A DNA stretch of 64,000 nucleotides from Curtobacterium flaccumfaciens pv. betae (GTDB taxonomy: Bacteria; Actinomycetota; Actinomycetes; Actinomycetales; Microbacteriaceae): assembly GCF_026241855.1 (NCBI RefSeq), contig NZ_JAPJDC010000001.1, forward strand, positions 2,170,001 through 2,234,000, written 5' to 3'. Numbering within the stretch: the first letter of the stretch is position 1; each line of letters opens with the position of its first letter. The position numbers and the translations under genes are program-made. A model generated the notes under the pieces. That model saw nothing but the letters and a program-made list of their open reading frames with translations, made no database searches and had not been told where the DNA came from. Below are positions 8,191-18,582 of the stretch, in pieces.

Positions 8191-8823
8191 ATGAGCCTGT
8201 TCCTGCCTGGTCGCGTGGTGGTCTTCGACTACGGCGAGGTGATCAGCCGGACGCCGCACGCCTCGCGGGACGCCCTCGTGGCCGCCACCGGGGTCCCGGC
8301 GGACGAGCTGTTCCCGGTGTACCAGGAGCTCCGGCACGACCTGGACCGCGGCGACCTGTCCGTCGTGGCGTACTGGCGTGCGATCGCGGAACGGACCGGA
8401 CGGACCTGGAGCATCTCGGAGATCCACCGGTTCTGGGCGATCGACTTCACCGGGTGGTTCGAGGTCGAGCCGGAGACCCTCGAGATCGTCGAGGAGCTGC
8501 ACGACGCCGGCACCCGTGTGGCCCTGCTCTCGAACGCGGGCTTCGACTTCGGTGACCCGTACCGCCGCTCCCCCATGGGCTCGCTGTTCGAGACCGTCGT
8601 GGTGAGCGCCGAGGAGCACGTCCTGAAGCCCGCGGCATCCATCTACCGCGACACCTGTGCGCGCTTGGGAATCGACCCGGGTCAGATGGTGTTCGTGGAC
8701 AACAGGGCCGAGAACGCCACCGGTGCGGAAGCGATCGGGGCGGTCGGCCACCACTACACGTCGCCGGCGTCGCTGCGGTCGTTCCTGACGGAACTGGCCG
8801 AGGCGCCGGCACCCGTCCTCTGA
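8191..8823 (+). CDS. HAD-superfamily hydrolase
   Basis: 210 residues. All four HAD motifs are visible: I, VVVFDYGEV (nucleophile Asp, with Gly at the DxD +2 position, as in the epoxide-hydrolase N-terminal phosphatase subgroup); II, LLSNA; III, Lys in LKPAASIY; IV, VFVDNRAEN. The HAD type IA helical cap lies between motifs I and II. Substrate is unknown; small phosphorylated metabolites are usual. A GGAG site lies a few bases before the ATG. The downstream oxidoreductase begins 9 bp after the stop, so they are co-transcribed. Confidence 0.87.
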   Translation: MSLFLPGRVVVFDYGEVISRTPHASRDALVAATGVPADELFPVYQELRHDLDRGDLSVVAYWRAIAERTGRTWSISEIHRFWAIDFTGWFEVEPETLEIVEELHDAGTRVALLSNAGFDFGDPYRRSPMGSLFETVVVSAEEHVLKPAASIYRDTCARLGIDPGQMVFVDNRAENATGAEAIGAVGHHYTSPASLRSFLTELAEAPAPVL

Positions 8824-8832
8824 GGAGCCCGC

Positions 8833-9915
8833 GTGACGCACGCCCTGTTCGACCCGATCACCGTCCGTGACCTGACCGTCCGCAACCGCATCTGGGTCTC
8901 CCCGATGTGCCAGTACTCGGTGGACCAGCAGGACGGCGTCCCGACGCCGTGGCACCTCGTGCACCTGGGCGGGTTCGCCAAGGGCGGCGCCGGCGCGGTC
9001 GTGGTCGAGGCGACGGGTGTCGTGCCCGAGGGACGGATCACCCCGCAGGACCTCGGGCTGTGGAACGACCAGCAGCGCGACGCGTTCAAGCCGATCGTCG
9101 ACTTCCTGCACGAGCAGGGCGCCGCGGCGGGCATCCAGCTGGCACACGCCGGCCGCAAGGCGTCGACCTACCGCCCCTGGGACACCACGCACGGCACCGT
9201 CCCCGCCGACCAGGGCGGCTGGACCACGGTCGCTCCGTCGGCCGTGGCCTTCGACGGCTACGACGTCCCGCGCGAACTCGCGGTCGAGGACATCCGCGTC
9301 GTCGCCCTCGCCTTCGCGCAGTCCGCCCGCCGCGCGGTCGAGGCCGGGTTCGACCTGGTCGAGATCCACGCGGCCCACGGCTACCTGCTGCACCAGTTCC
9401 TCTCGCCGCTGAGCAACCAGCGCACCGACCAGTACGGCGGCTCGCTCGAGAACCGTGCCCGCGCGCTGCTCGAGGTCGTCGACGCCGTGCGCGCCGAGGT
9501 CGGCGAGGGCTTCCCGATCGTCGTCCGGTTCTCGGCCACCGACTGGGTCGACGGCGGGCTCACGCTCGACGAGACCACAGTCGTCGCCCGCTGGGCCGCT
9601 GAGCACGGTGCCGACCTGGCCGACGTGTCGACCGGCGGCAACGTCGCGAGCGCGCCGATCCCGGTCGGCCCCGGCTACCAGGTACCGCACGCCGCAGCGA
9701 TCAAGCGCGACGCCGGCATCCCGACGATCGCCGTGGGCATGATCTCCGAGGCGTTCCAGGCCGAGCAGATCGTCGCGACCGGCCTGGCCGACGTCGTGAT
9801 GATCGGTCGCGAGATGCTCCGCGACCCGTCGTTCGCGCTCCGTGCCGCCGTCGAACTCCGCGTGCCGGTCGACTACGAGCCGCAGCAGTACCACCGCGCG
9901 CGGATCACGGCCTAG
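8833..9915 (+). CDS. NADH:flavin oxidoreductase, old yellow enzyme of the NamA/YqjM type
   Basis: 360 residues from the GTG at 8833, with GAGGAG overlapping the upstream stop as ribosome site. Class II OYE marks: WVSPMCQYS (the Cys that tunes FMN), QLAHAGRKAS, HAAHGYLLHQFLSPLSNQRTDQYGGSLENR, and GREMLRDP near the C-terminus. It is an FMN-dependent TIM barrel that reduces activated C=C bonds of enones, nitro-alkenes and similar electrophiles using NADPH, generally in detoxification. It shares an operon with the HAD hydrolase. A 10-bp stem (9917-9926 / 9947-9956) follows. Confidence 0.92.
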   Translation: MTHALFDPITVRDLTVRNRIWVSPMCQYSVDQQDGVPTPWHLVHLGGFAKGGAGAVVVEATGVVPEGRITPQDLGLWNDQQRDAFKPIVDFLHEQGAAAGIQLAHAGRKASTYRPWDTTHGTVPADQGGWTTVAPSAVAFDGYDVPRELAVEDIRVVALAFAQSARRAVEAGFDLVEIHAAHGYLLHQFLSPLSNQRTDQYGGSLENRARALLEVVDAVRAEVGEGFPIVVRFSATDWVDGGLTLDETTVVARWAAEHGADLADVSTGGNVASAPIPVGPGYQVPHAAAIKRDAGIPTIAVGMISEAFQAEQIVATGLADVVMIGREMLRDPSFALRAAVELRVPVDYEPQQYHRARITA

Positions 9916-9916
9916 G

Positions 9917-9956
9917 CGCGGTCGCTTCTGTACGGATTCACGGTTCAGCGACCGCG
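9917..9956. terminator. Candidate terminator hairpin after the OYE gene
   Basis: CGCGGTCGCT (9917-9926) pairs exactly with AGCGACCGCG (9947-9956) across a 20-base loop. It begins 2 bp after the stop codon at 9915. No U-tract. Confidence 0.4.
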
Positions 9957-10071
9957 CAGGCAGTACGATTGGCAGCACTGTGGACGATCCCCCGAATAGT
10001 TCTTCGCCTCACTCATCCGCCGCTCACTCGGTGAGCTGCACGTCATCCCTGTGCGCGAACGGGGGTGAATC

Positions 10072-11450
<1,379 letters not shown>

Positions 11451-11454
<4 letters not shown>

Positions 11455-12488
11455 GCTCCGATTGGTGGGGCATCTTCTGGCTCGTCGTCCTGTTGATGGG
11501 CAACGCGTACTTCGTCGCGGCGGAGTTCGCGGTCATCTCGGCACGTCGCTCGCAGATCGAGCCCCGCGCCGAAGAGGGCTCGAAGGCTGCGCAGATGACG
11601 CTGTGGGCGATGGAGCACGCCACCCGCATGCTCGCCACGACCCAGCTCGGCATCACGGTCTGCTCGCTGCTCATCCTGAACGTGTCCGAGCCGGCGATTC
11701 ACCACCTGCTCGAGGTCCCGCTGCACCTGACCGGCTGGAGCGCCGAGGTGATCGGCACCGTGGCCTTCGTGTTCACGCTGCTGCTCGTGTCGTTCCTGCA
11801 CGTGGTGTTCGGCGAGATGGTGCCGAAGAACATCTCGTTCTCGATGCCGGACCGCGCCGCGCTGCTGCTGGTGCCGACGCTCTGGTACATCGGTCACGGC
11901 CTGCACTGGGTCATCGTCGGCCTGAACGAGGTCGCGAACGCCGTGCTGCGGCTGTTCCGCGTCGAGCCCAAGGACGAAGCGGTGAGCGCCTTCACGGTGG
12001 AAGAGGTGCAGACCATCGTGGAGCAGTCCCGCCGCGAGGGCACCCTGACCGACGACGGCAAGCTCGCCCTGGCGTTCGAGTTCACGGAGAAGAAGGTCCG
12101 CGACGTCGCCGTGCCGATGGCCGAGCTCGTCACCCTGCCCGACGACGCCACCCCGGCCGACGTCGAGCACGCCGTGGCGCAGCGCGGGTTCTCCCGCTAC
12201 GTGCTCGTCGGCGAGGACGGCTCCCCCACGGGCTACGTGCACGTGAAGGACGTCATCGACCTGCGGCCGGACGAGTTCGACGACCCGGTGCCGCCGAAGC
12301 GCATCCGCCAGCTCATCTCGCTCTACACCGAGATGGACCTCGAGGACGCGCTCGCGACCATGCGGGCCGCCGGGCGCCACGTGGCCCGCGCCTTCGACGC
12401 GGACGGCCGCACGATCGGCGTGCTGTTCCTCGAGGACATCCTCGAAGAACTGGTGGGCGAGGTCGAGGACGCGACCCGACGCCGGTAG
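11451..12488 (+). CDS. CNNM/CorC-type membrane protein, second paralogue (DUF21-CBS)
   Basis: 345 residues, shorter than its neighbour: DUF21 domain (about 1-190; TTQLGITVCSLLILN, VVFGEMVPKNISF) and a CBS pair (about 210-335; GFSRYVLVGEDGSPTGYVHVKDVI...IGVLFLEDILEELVGEVEDA). The CorC_HlyC domain at the C-terminus is missing. Tandem long-plus-short pairs of this family are common in actinobacteria and suggest a heteromeric membrane complex; that is inference. Followed after 12 bp by palindromic repeat copy C. Confidence 0.9.
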
Positions 12489-12500
12489 ACGCACCGGCAG

Positions 12501-12546
12501 ACGGACGGGAGGCCCGTGGCGACACCGCCACGGGCCTCCCGTCCGT
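12501..12546. repeat. Dispersed palindromic repeat, copy C (likely bidirectional terminator)
   Basis: 21-bp perfect arms (12501-12521 / 12526-12546), loop ACAC, core GGGAGGCCCGTGGCG. It lies between the convergent CNNM operon and guaB1, 12 bp after the CNNM stop. Confidence 0.85.
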
Positions 12547-12584
12547 TCGTGGTCGCGACCAGGGCGACGCGCGCCCCGTCCGCG

Positions 12585-14024
12585 CTACCAGCTGACGGGC
12601 AGGGGCTTGCCCTCCTCGTACCCGGCGGCGGACTGGATGCCGACCAGCGCGCGCTCGGAGAACTCGGCGAGGGACGACGCGCCCGCGTAGGTGGCGGAGC
12701 TGCGGACGCCGGTGGTGATCATGTCGAGCAGGTCCTCGACGCTCGGACGCTCCGGGTCGAGGTAGATCGTCGACGACGAGATCCCCTCGGCGAAGAGCGC
12801 CTTGCGGGCCCGCTCGTACAGGTCGAGACGCTCGAACCGCTCACGCACGGCCTTGGCCGAGGCCATGCCCCAGCTCTCCTTGTACGCCTTGCCCGCGGCG
12901 TCACGACGCAGGACGCCCGGGGCCTCGAGCGTGCCGGCGAACCACGAGCCGATCATCACGGCGGACGCCCCGGCTGCCAGCGCGAGGGCGACGTCGCGCG
13001 GGTAGCGCACCCCGCCGTCCGCCCAGACGTGCGCGCCGAGCGAGCGGGCCGCCGCCGCGGTCTCGAGCACGGCGGAGAACTGCGGACGACCGACGGCCGT
13101 CATCATGCGGGTCGTGCACATGGCACCAGGCCCGACGCCGACCTTGATGATGTCCGCTCCGGCCCCGACCAGGTGCGCGACGGCGTCGGCGGTGACGACG
13201 TTGCCGGCGACGAGCGGGATGCCGAGCTGCAGCGACGCGACGGTGCGGAGTGCACGGAGCATGCCGTCCTGGTGGCCGTGCGCGGTGTCGAGGACCAGGA
13301 CGTCCACGCCCGCGGCTGCCAGTGCCTTCGCCTTGGCGGCGACGTCGCCGTTGATGCCGAGCGCGGCGGCGACCCGGAGCCGGCCGGAACCGTCGACGGC
13401 GGGCGTGTAGATGTCGGAGCGGATCGCGCTCGTCTGGCTCGTGGTACCGACGACCCGGCCGTGCCGCATCACCGGCGCGAAGTCGACCTCGGCGGCCGAG
13501 AGCACGTCGTACACGTGCCGGGGCGTGCCGGCGTCCTCGGCGTCGATCGCGGTCGAGGCGCCGTGCAGCAGGTCGCCGAGGACGGCGTCGGGGCCGGCGG
13601 TGCCGAGGCGTGTCGCGGGCACGCAGCCCAGGTACTCCCCGTCGGCGTCGCGGACGACCACACCACGGCCGGCCACCGGCAGGAGCTGCTCGAGGGCCTC
13701 GGCGACGGTGGTCTGCGCCCCCATGTCGTAGGCGGTGTCGAAGTCGACCGGCTGGTCCTTCACCCAGCGGATCGCGGCGTCGAGGTCCTGCAGGTGCATG
13801 TCCTGCGGCAACACGCCGAGACCGCCGCGGCGGGCCAGGGTGGCGGCGAGCCGGGGGCCGGTGACGGAGTTCATGTTGGCGCTGACGATCGGGATCGTGG
13901 CACCGCTGCCGTCGTTCGCCGCGAGGTCGACGTCGAAGCGGCTCGTCACGCCGGAGCGGCTCGGGACGAGGAAGACGTCGGAGTAGGTCAGGTCGTGCGT
14001 CGGCCGCGTCTCGTAGAACCTCAT
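12585..14024 (-). CDS. guaB1: GuaB1-family IMP dehydrogenase-related protein (probable GMP reductase)
   Basis: 479 residues. IMPDH/GMPR barrel: N-terminal YSDVFLVPSRS, PIVSANMNSVTG, a CBS pair inserted at about 95-205, LDTAHGHQDGML, and the catalytic loop GVGPGAMCTTRMMT with Cys303. In mycobacteria the GuaB1 paralogue has been shown to reduce GMP to IMP rather than act as IMPDH; the same role is inferred here for purine salvage. The Arg/Tyr flap dyad expected of true IMPDH is not evident. Transcribed alone and divergently from kgd across 177 bp. Confidence 0.85.
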   Translation of the reverse strand: MRFYETRPTHDLTYSDVFLVPSRSGVTSRFDVDLAANDGSGATIPIVSANMNSVTGPRLAATLARRGGLGVLPQDMHLQDLDAAIRWVKDQPVDFDTAYDMGAQTTVAEALEQLLPVAGRGVVVRDADGEYLGCVPATRLGTAGPDAVLGDLLHGASTAIDAEDAGTPRHVYDVLSAAEVDFAPVMRHGRVVGTTSQTSAIRSDIYTPAVDGSGRLRVAAALGINGDVAAKAKALAAAGVDVLVLDTAHGHQDGMLRALRTVASLQLGIPLVAGNVVTADAVAHLVGAGADIIKVGVGPGAMCTTRMMTAVGRPQFSAVLETAAAARSLGAHVWADGGVRYPRDVALALAAGASAVMIGSWFAGTLEAPGVLRRDAAGKAYKESWGMASAKAVRERFERLDLYERARKALFAEGISSSTIYLDPERPSVEDLLDMITTGVRSSATYAGASSLAEFSERALVGIQSAAGYEEGKPLPVSW

Positions 14025-14201
14025 GCGCTCCACTGTACGGCTCCCGTCAGGGCCCCGACCGGGTGCTCGGGGGCTGCCGACTCGCGCCGCGGCTGACACG
14101 GAACGGACATGTCGGAGCGGCTAGGCTTGGCACCTGTGCGGCGCAGGGTTGCTCCGCACGACACACACGAGCATCTATCGACGGAGAGTGGGCGATCGGC
14201 T

Positions 14202-17200
14202 GTGTCGAGCCATCTGACCGGAACGGACGAGACCGCGGGCGAATTCGGGGCGAACGAGTGGCTCGTCGACGAGCTCTACGAGCAGTTCGTCGCGGACAAG
14301 GAGTCGGTCGACAAGTCCTGGTGGCCGGTCCTCGAGAGCTACCACCGCACGCAGGTCGGTGACGCTCCGGCTCCGGCGGGGTCCCCCGCACAGCAGGCGC
14401 CGACGCAGCAGCAGTCCTCGACGCAGCAGCCGGCCACCGGGGACACCCCCGGCGAGGCGAAGTCGGGTCCGATCCAGGCGAAGACCACCTCGCGCCAGCC
14501 GGCACCGCAGCCGATCCCGGCCGAGGCGAACGACGCCGCCGACGACCACGAGGAGACCCACGAGGACGTGGCGACCCCGCTCCGGGGCATGGCCAAGACG
14601 CTTGCGTCGAACATGGACGCCTCGCTGACGGTCCCGACCGCCACGAGCGTCCGGACCATCCCGGCGAAGCTGATGATCGACAACCGGATCGTCATCAACA
14701 ACCACCTGCGACGCGCCCGCGGCGGCAAGATCTCCTTCACGCACCTGATCGGGTGGGCGATGGTGCAGGCGATCAAGGACTTCCCGAGCCAGAACGTCTT
14801 CTACGAGGAGCGCGACGGCAAGCCGTTCGTCGTCGCCCCGGCGCACGTCAACCTCGGCATCGCGATCGACGTCCCGAAGAAGGACGGCACCCGCTCGCTC
14901 CTGGTGCCGAGCATCAAGCGCGCCGAGACCCTGACGTTCGGGCAGTTCCTCTCCGCCTACGAAGACCTCGTCAAGCGTGCCCGTGACAACAAGCTCACCC
15001 CGGCGGACTTCCAGGGCACGACGATCTCGCTCACCAACCCGGGTGGCATCGGCACCGTGCACTCGGTCCCGCGTCTGACGAAGGGGCAGGGCTCGATCAT
15101 CGGCGCCGGTGCCCTCGAGTACCCGGCGCAGTTCCAGGGTTCGGCGTCGAAGACCCTGGTCGAGCTCGGCATCGGCAAGACCATCACTCTGACGAGCACC
15201 TACGACCACCGCGTCATCCAGGGCGCCGGTTCGGGTGAGTACCTCAAGCACGTGCACGAGCGCCTCATCGGCGAGCACGGCTTCTACGACGGCATCTTCG
15301 CCGCGCTCCGGATCCCCTACAAGCCGATCCAGTGGGCGAACGACATCAACGTCGACCTGGCGCACCGGGTGAACAAGACCGCCCGCGTGCAGGAGCTCAT
15401 CAACAGCTTCCGCGTCCGTGGGCACCTGATGGCCGACATCGACCCACTCGAGTACCGCCAGCGCACGCACCCCGACCTCGAGATCGAGAGCCACGGGCTG
15501 ACCTTCTGGGACCTCGACCGCGAGTTCGTCACCGGTGGGCTCGCCGGCACCACCTCGGCACCGCTGCGCGACGTCCTCGGGATCCTGCGCGACGCCTACT
15601 GCCGCACGGTCGGCATCGAGTACATGCACATCCAGGACCCGGAACAGCGTCGCTGGGTGCAGGAGCGCATCGAGGTGCCGTACTCGAAGCCCTCGAAGGA
15701 AGAGCAGCTCCGCGTCCTCGGCAAGCTCAACGAGGCCGAGGCGTTCGAGACCTTCCTGCAGACCAAGTACGTCGGCCAGAAGCGCTTCTCGCTCGAGGGC
15801 GGCGAGTCCACCATCGCCTTCCTCGACACCCTCATCCAGCACGCCGCCGGAGCCGGACTGGCCGAGGTCGCGATCGGCATGGCCCACCGCGGCCGCCTGA
15901 ACGTGCTGACGAACATCGCCGGCAAGACCTACGGCCAGATCTTCCGGGAGTTCGAGGGGTCCTCGCTGCCGGGCACGGTGTCCGGTCAGGGCTCCGGCGA
16001 CGTGAAGTACCACGTCGGCACCGAGGGCGTGTTCCGCACGTCCGACGGCTCGAGCATCCCGGTGACGATCGCCGCGAACCCGTCCCACCTCGAAGCCGTC
16101 GACGGCGTGCTCGAGGGCATCGTCCGCGCCAAGCAGGACCGCGAGGCCCCCGGCAGCTTCGGTGTGCTCCCCGTGCTCGTGCACGGCGACGCGGCGATGG
16201 CCGGCCAGGGTGTGGTCGTCGAGACGCTGCAGATGTCGCAGCTCCGCGGCTACCGCACGGGCGGCACGGTCCACCTCGTCATCAACAACCAGGTCGGGTT
16301 CACCACCCCGCCCGAGTCGGCGCGCAGCTCGGTGTACTCCACCGACGTCGCGAAGACGATCCAGGCGCCGATCTTCCACGTGAACGGTGACGACCCCGAG
16401 GCCGTCGCCCGCGTCGCCGAACTCGCCTTCGCGTACCGCGAGGAGTTCCACCGCGACGTCGTGATCGACCTGATCTGCTACCGCCGTCGTGGGCACAACG
16501 AGGGCGACGACCCCTCGATGACGCAGCCGCTGATGTACAACCTCATCGAGGCGAAGCGCTCCGTCCGCACGCTGTACACCGAGGCCCTCGTCGGCCGCGG
16601 TGACATCACGCAAGAGGAGTACGACGAGGCGCACCGCGACTTCCAGGATCGCCTGGAACGCGCCTTCGCCGAGACGCACGAGGCACAGACCGGCACCATC
16701 CCGGTCATCGACGTCGACGACGACGGTGCGGTGCAGGGGCTCGAACGCCCGGCCGCGCAGCGCGACGACTCCGAGGTCGAGGTGCACGAGACCGCCGTGT
16801 CCGAAGAGCTCGTCCGGGCGATCGGTGACGCGCACAGCAACCCGCCCGCCGGGTTCTCCATCCACCCGAAGCTGCAGCAGCTGCTGACCAAGCGGACCGA
16901 GATGACGCGCAACGGCGGCATCGACTGGGCGATGGCCGAGCTCATGGCGATCGGGTCGATCCTGGTCGAGGGCAAGCCCGTCCGCCTCGCCGGACAGGAC
17001 GCCCGACGCGGCACGTTCGTCCAGCGCCAGTCGGTGTTCCACGACCGGGTGAACGGCCAGGAATGGCTGCCGCTGTCGAACCTCACCGAGGACCAGGCCC
17101 GGTTCTACGTGTACGACTCCCTGCTGAGCGAGTACGCGGCGATGGCGTTCGAGTACGGCTACTCGGTGGAGCGCCCCGAGTCCCTCGTGCTCTGGGAGGC

Positions 17201-17948
17201 ACAGTTCGGCGACTTCGCGAACGGCGCCCAGATCGTCATCGACGAGTTCATCTCGTCCGCCGAGCAGAAGTGGGGGCAGCGCTCCGGCCTCGTCCTCCTG
17301 CTGCCGCACGGGTACGAGGGCCAGGGGCCGGACCACTCGTCGGCGCGCATCGAGCGCTACCTGCAGCTGTGCGCCGAGGACAACATGATCGTCGCGCGAC
17401 CGTCGACCCCGGCGTCGTACTTCCACCTGCTCCGCCGTCAGGCCTGGGCCCGGCCGCAGAAGCCGCTCGTCGTGTTCTCCCCGAAAGCGATGCTCCGGCT
17501 CCGTCAGGCGACGAGCGCGGTCGAGGACTTCACGACGGGAACGTTCGAGCCCGTGCTCGACGACGCGCGGATCACCGACAAGGGTGCCGTGCGCCGCGTC
17601 GTGCTGCACTCCGGCAAGGTGCACCACGACCTGCGTGCCGAGGTCGACAAGCGTGGCATCACCGACGTCGCACTCGTCCGGCTCGAGCAGCTCGCCCCGC
17701 TCCCCCTCGACCGCCTGCTCGAGGTGCTGGCGGGCTACCCGGACGCCGACGTCGTGTGGGCGCAAGAGGAGCCGGAGAACCAGGGCGCCTGGCCGTTCGT
17801 CTGCATGAACCTGTCGCCGCACCTGGGCGGCCGCCCGTTGTCCGTGGCGGCCCGCTCGGCGAGTGCCGCACCGGCGACGGGTTCCTCGAAGCGCTCCGCA
17901 CAGGAGGCCGCCGAGGTCATCAGCACCGCGTTGAGCGCGTCGGCCTAG
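14202..17948 (+). CDS. kgd: Multifunctional 2-oxoglutarate dehydrogenase E1/E2 component (Kgd/OdhA type)
   Basis: 1248 residues from the GTG at 14202 (VSSHLTG); an upstream ATG at 14109 would add 31 atypical residues. Order: E1o N-terminal helix (about 10-48, NEWLVDELYEQF), Pro/Gln/Ala linker (50-125), E2o-type acyltransferase domain without lipoyl domain (130-355, ending TYDHRVIQGAGSG), then thiamine-diphosphate E1 (370-1248; GMAHRGRLNVL, GDDPEAV, RRRGHNEGDDP, PSTPASYFHLLRRQ). Length and layout match mycobacterial Kgd and corynebacterial OdhA. It decarboxylates 2-oxoglutarate and, with a dihydrolipoyl succinyltransferase and Lpd encoded elsewhere, makes succinyl-CoA. In relatives it is inhibited by the FHA protein OdhI/GarA. 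A strong hairpin follows. Confidence 0.95.
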   Translation: MSSHLTGTDETAGEFGANEWLVDELYEQFVADKESVDKSWWPVLESYHRTQVGDAPAPAGSPAQQAPTQQQSSTQQPATGDTPGEAKSGPIQAKTTSRQPAPQPIPAEANDAADDHEETHEDVATPLRGMAKTLASNMDASLTVPTATSVRTIPAKLMIDNRIVINNHLRRARGGKISFTHLIGWAMVQAIKDFPSQNVFYEERDGKPFVVAPAHVNLGIAIDVPKKDGTRSLLVPSIKRAETLTFGQFLSAYEDLVKRARDNKLTPADFQGTTISLTNPGGIGTVHSVPRLTKGQGSIIGAGALEYPAQFQGSASKTLVELGIGKTITLTSTYDHRVIQGAGSGEYLKHVHERLIGEHGFYDGIFAALRIPYKPIQWANDINVDLAHRVNKTARVQELINSFRVRGHLMADIDPLEYRQRTHPDLEIESHGLTFWDLDREFVTGGLAGTTSAPLRDVLGILRDAYCRTVGIEYMHIQDPEQRRWVQERIEVPYSKPSKEEQLRVLGKLNEAEAFETFLQTKYVGQKRFSLEGGESTIAFLDTLIQHAAGAGLAEVAIGMAHRGRLNVLTNIAGKTYGQIFREFEGSSLPGTVSGQGSGDVKYHVGTEGVFRTSDGSSIPVTIAANPSHLEAVDGVLEGIVRAKQDREAPGSFGVLPVLVHGDAAMAGQGVVVETLQMSQLRGYRTGGTVHLVINNQVGFTTPPESARSSVYSTDVAKTIQAPIFHVNGDDPEAVARVAELAFAYREEFHRDVVIDLICYRRRGHNEGDDPSMTQPLMYNLIEAKRSVRTLYTEALVGRGDITQEEYDEAHRDFQDRLERAFAETHEAQTGTIPVIDVDDDGAVQGLERPAAQRDDSEVEVHETAVSEELVRAIGDAHSNPPAGFSIHPKLQQLLTKRTEMTRNGGIDWAMAELMAIGSILVEGKPVRLAGQDARRGTFVQRQSVFHDRVNGQEWLPLSNLTEDQARFYVYDSLLSEYAAMAFEYGYSVERPESLVLWEAQFGDFANGAQIVIDEFISSAEQKWGQRSGLVLLLPHGYEGQGPDHSSARIERYLQLCAEDNMIVARPSTPASYFHLLRRQAWARPQKPLVVFSPKAMLRLRQATSAVEDFTTGTFEPVLDDARITDKGAVRRVVLHSGKVHHDLRAEVDKRGITDVALVRLEQLAPLPLDRLLEVLAGYPDADVVWAQEEPENQGAWPFVCMNLSPHLGGRPLSVAARSASAAPATGSSKRSAQEAAEVISTALSASA

Positions 17949-17955
17949 CCACGAG

Positions 17956-18002
17956 GAAGCGCCCCGTTCGGGAGTCCGAGGGACTCCGGCACGGGGCGCT
18001 TC
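17956..18002. terminator. Terminator hairpin after kgd
   Basis: GAAGCGCCCCGT (17956-17967) pairs exactly with ACGGGGCGCTTC (17991-18002); the interior also holds a short GGAGTCC/GGACTCC stem. It begins 8 bp after the kgd stop and also serves the convergent GNAT gene. Short T-containing tail, no long U-tract. Confidence 0.7.
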
Positions 18003-18027
18003 GACGTTCGTGGGGAAGGCGGTGGCG

Positions 18028-18468
18028 CTACGCGATCTTCGTGTACCGCACCCCGGCGTCGTGGTACCCGCGCTTCTGGTAGAAGCGGTGCGCACTGTCC
18101 GTCGCGGCCGCGCTGACGGCACTGAGGCGACGCGCGCCCTGCTCGACCGCCCATGCTTCGAACGTGCCGATGAGCGCCGAACCGGTGCCGAGCCTCCTGG
18201 CCGTGTCGTCGACGACCAGCAGCAGCAGCTGCGCCGTCGGCTCGTCGCTGGCGTACGCCCACGTGACCTGCGCGCCGGCGACGGCGACGACCCGTCCGTC
18301 ATCCCCCCGGACCACCCAGGTGCGGTGCCCGGCTTCGGGGGTGAGCCGATCGAGGCGGGCGCGCATCGACGCGTCGTCGACGTCGTGACCGAGCAGGCGG
18401 ACGAGGGCGGCGACGTCGGCGACGTCCGTGTCGGACCAGGTGGTGGTCGACTCGACGGAGAGGGTCAT
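18028..18468 (-). CDS. GNAT-family N-acetyltransferase
   Basis: 146 residues from the ATG at 18468 (MTLSVESTT). The GNAT core is visible: a beta4 strand LLLLVVDDTARRLGTGSALI (acetyl-CoA pyrophosphate-binding R-x-x-G-x-G/A variant) and the C-terminal SAAATDSAHRFYQKRGYHDAGV that closes the CoA site. Substrate unknown. An ATG-less upstream extension is possible but lies over the AT-rich promoter region of the divergent gene. Convergent with kgd. Confidence 0.82.
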   Translation of the reverse strand: MTLSVESTTTWSDTDVADVAALVRLLGHDVDDASMRARLDRLTPEAGHRTWVVRGDDGRVVAVAGAQVTWAYASDEPTAQLLLLVVDDTARRLGTGSALIGTFEAWAVEQGARRLSAVSAAATDSAHRFYQKRGYHDAGVRYTKIA

Positions 18469-18499
18469 GTCGGCCAACCTACCCGGGCCGTCGGTCGTG

Positions 18500-18551
18500 T
18501 TGCGACGGGCTTCCATAACAACTGATATTCATATACTCTGCTGTCATATCA
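18500..18551 (+). promoter_or_regulatory. AT-rich promoter region of the TasA-like/SipW operon
   Basis: A sharply AT-rich patch in a GC-rich genome. A -10-like TATACT lies at 18532-18537 and TTCCAT (18511-18516) or TTGCGA (18500-18505) could be -35 elements, but neither has ideal spacing (15 and 26). TGATAT (18523-18528) and ATATCA (18546-18551) form an inverted pair around the -10, a possible operator. It is 30-80 bp before the ATG at 18583. Confidence 0.45.
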
Positions 18552-18582
18552 CCCGCCGGGTGAACCGACCGACAGGACAGCC

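Noticed and set aside
14101..14128. Promoter for kgd
   Set aside because: A TAGGCT -10-like element is present but no acceptable -35 at proper spacing, and a SigR-like GGAAC here lacks the downstream GTT.
14175..18302. A 1375-residue open frame on the minus strand opposite kgd
   Set aside because: It is a composition shadow: Val/Asp/Leu/Arg-rich with no domain, fully covered by the well-supported kgd gene and its terminator.
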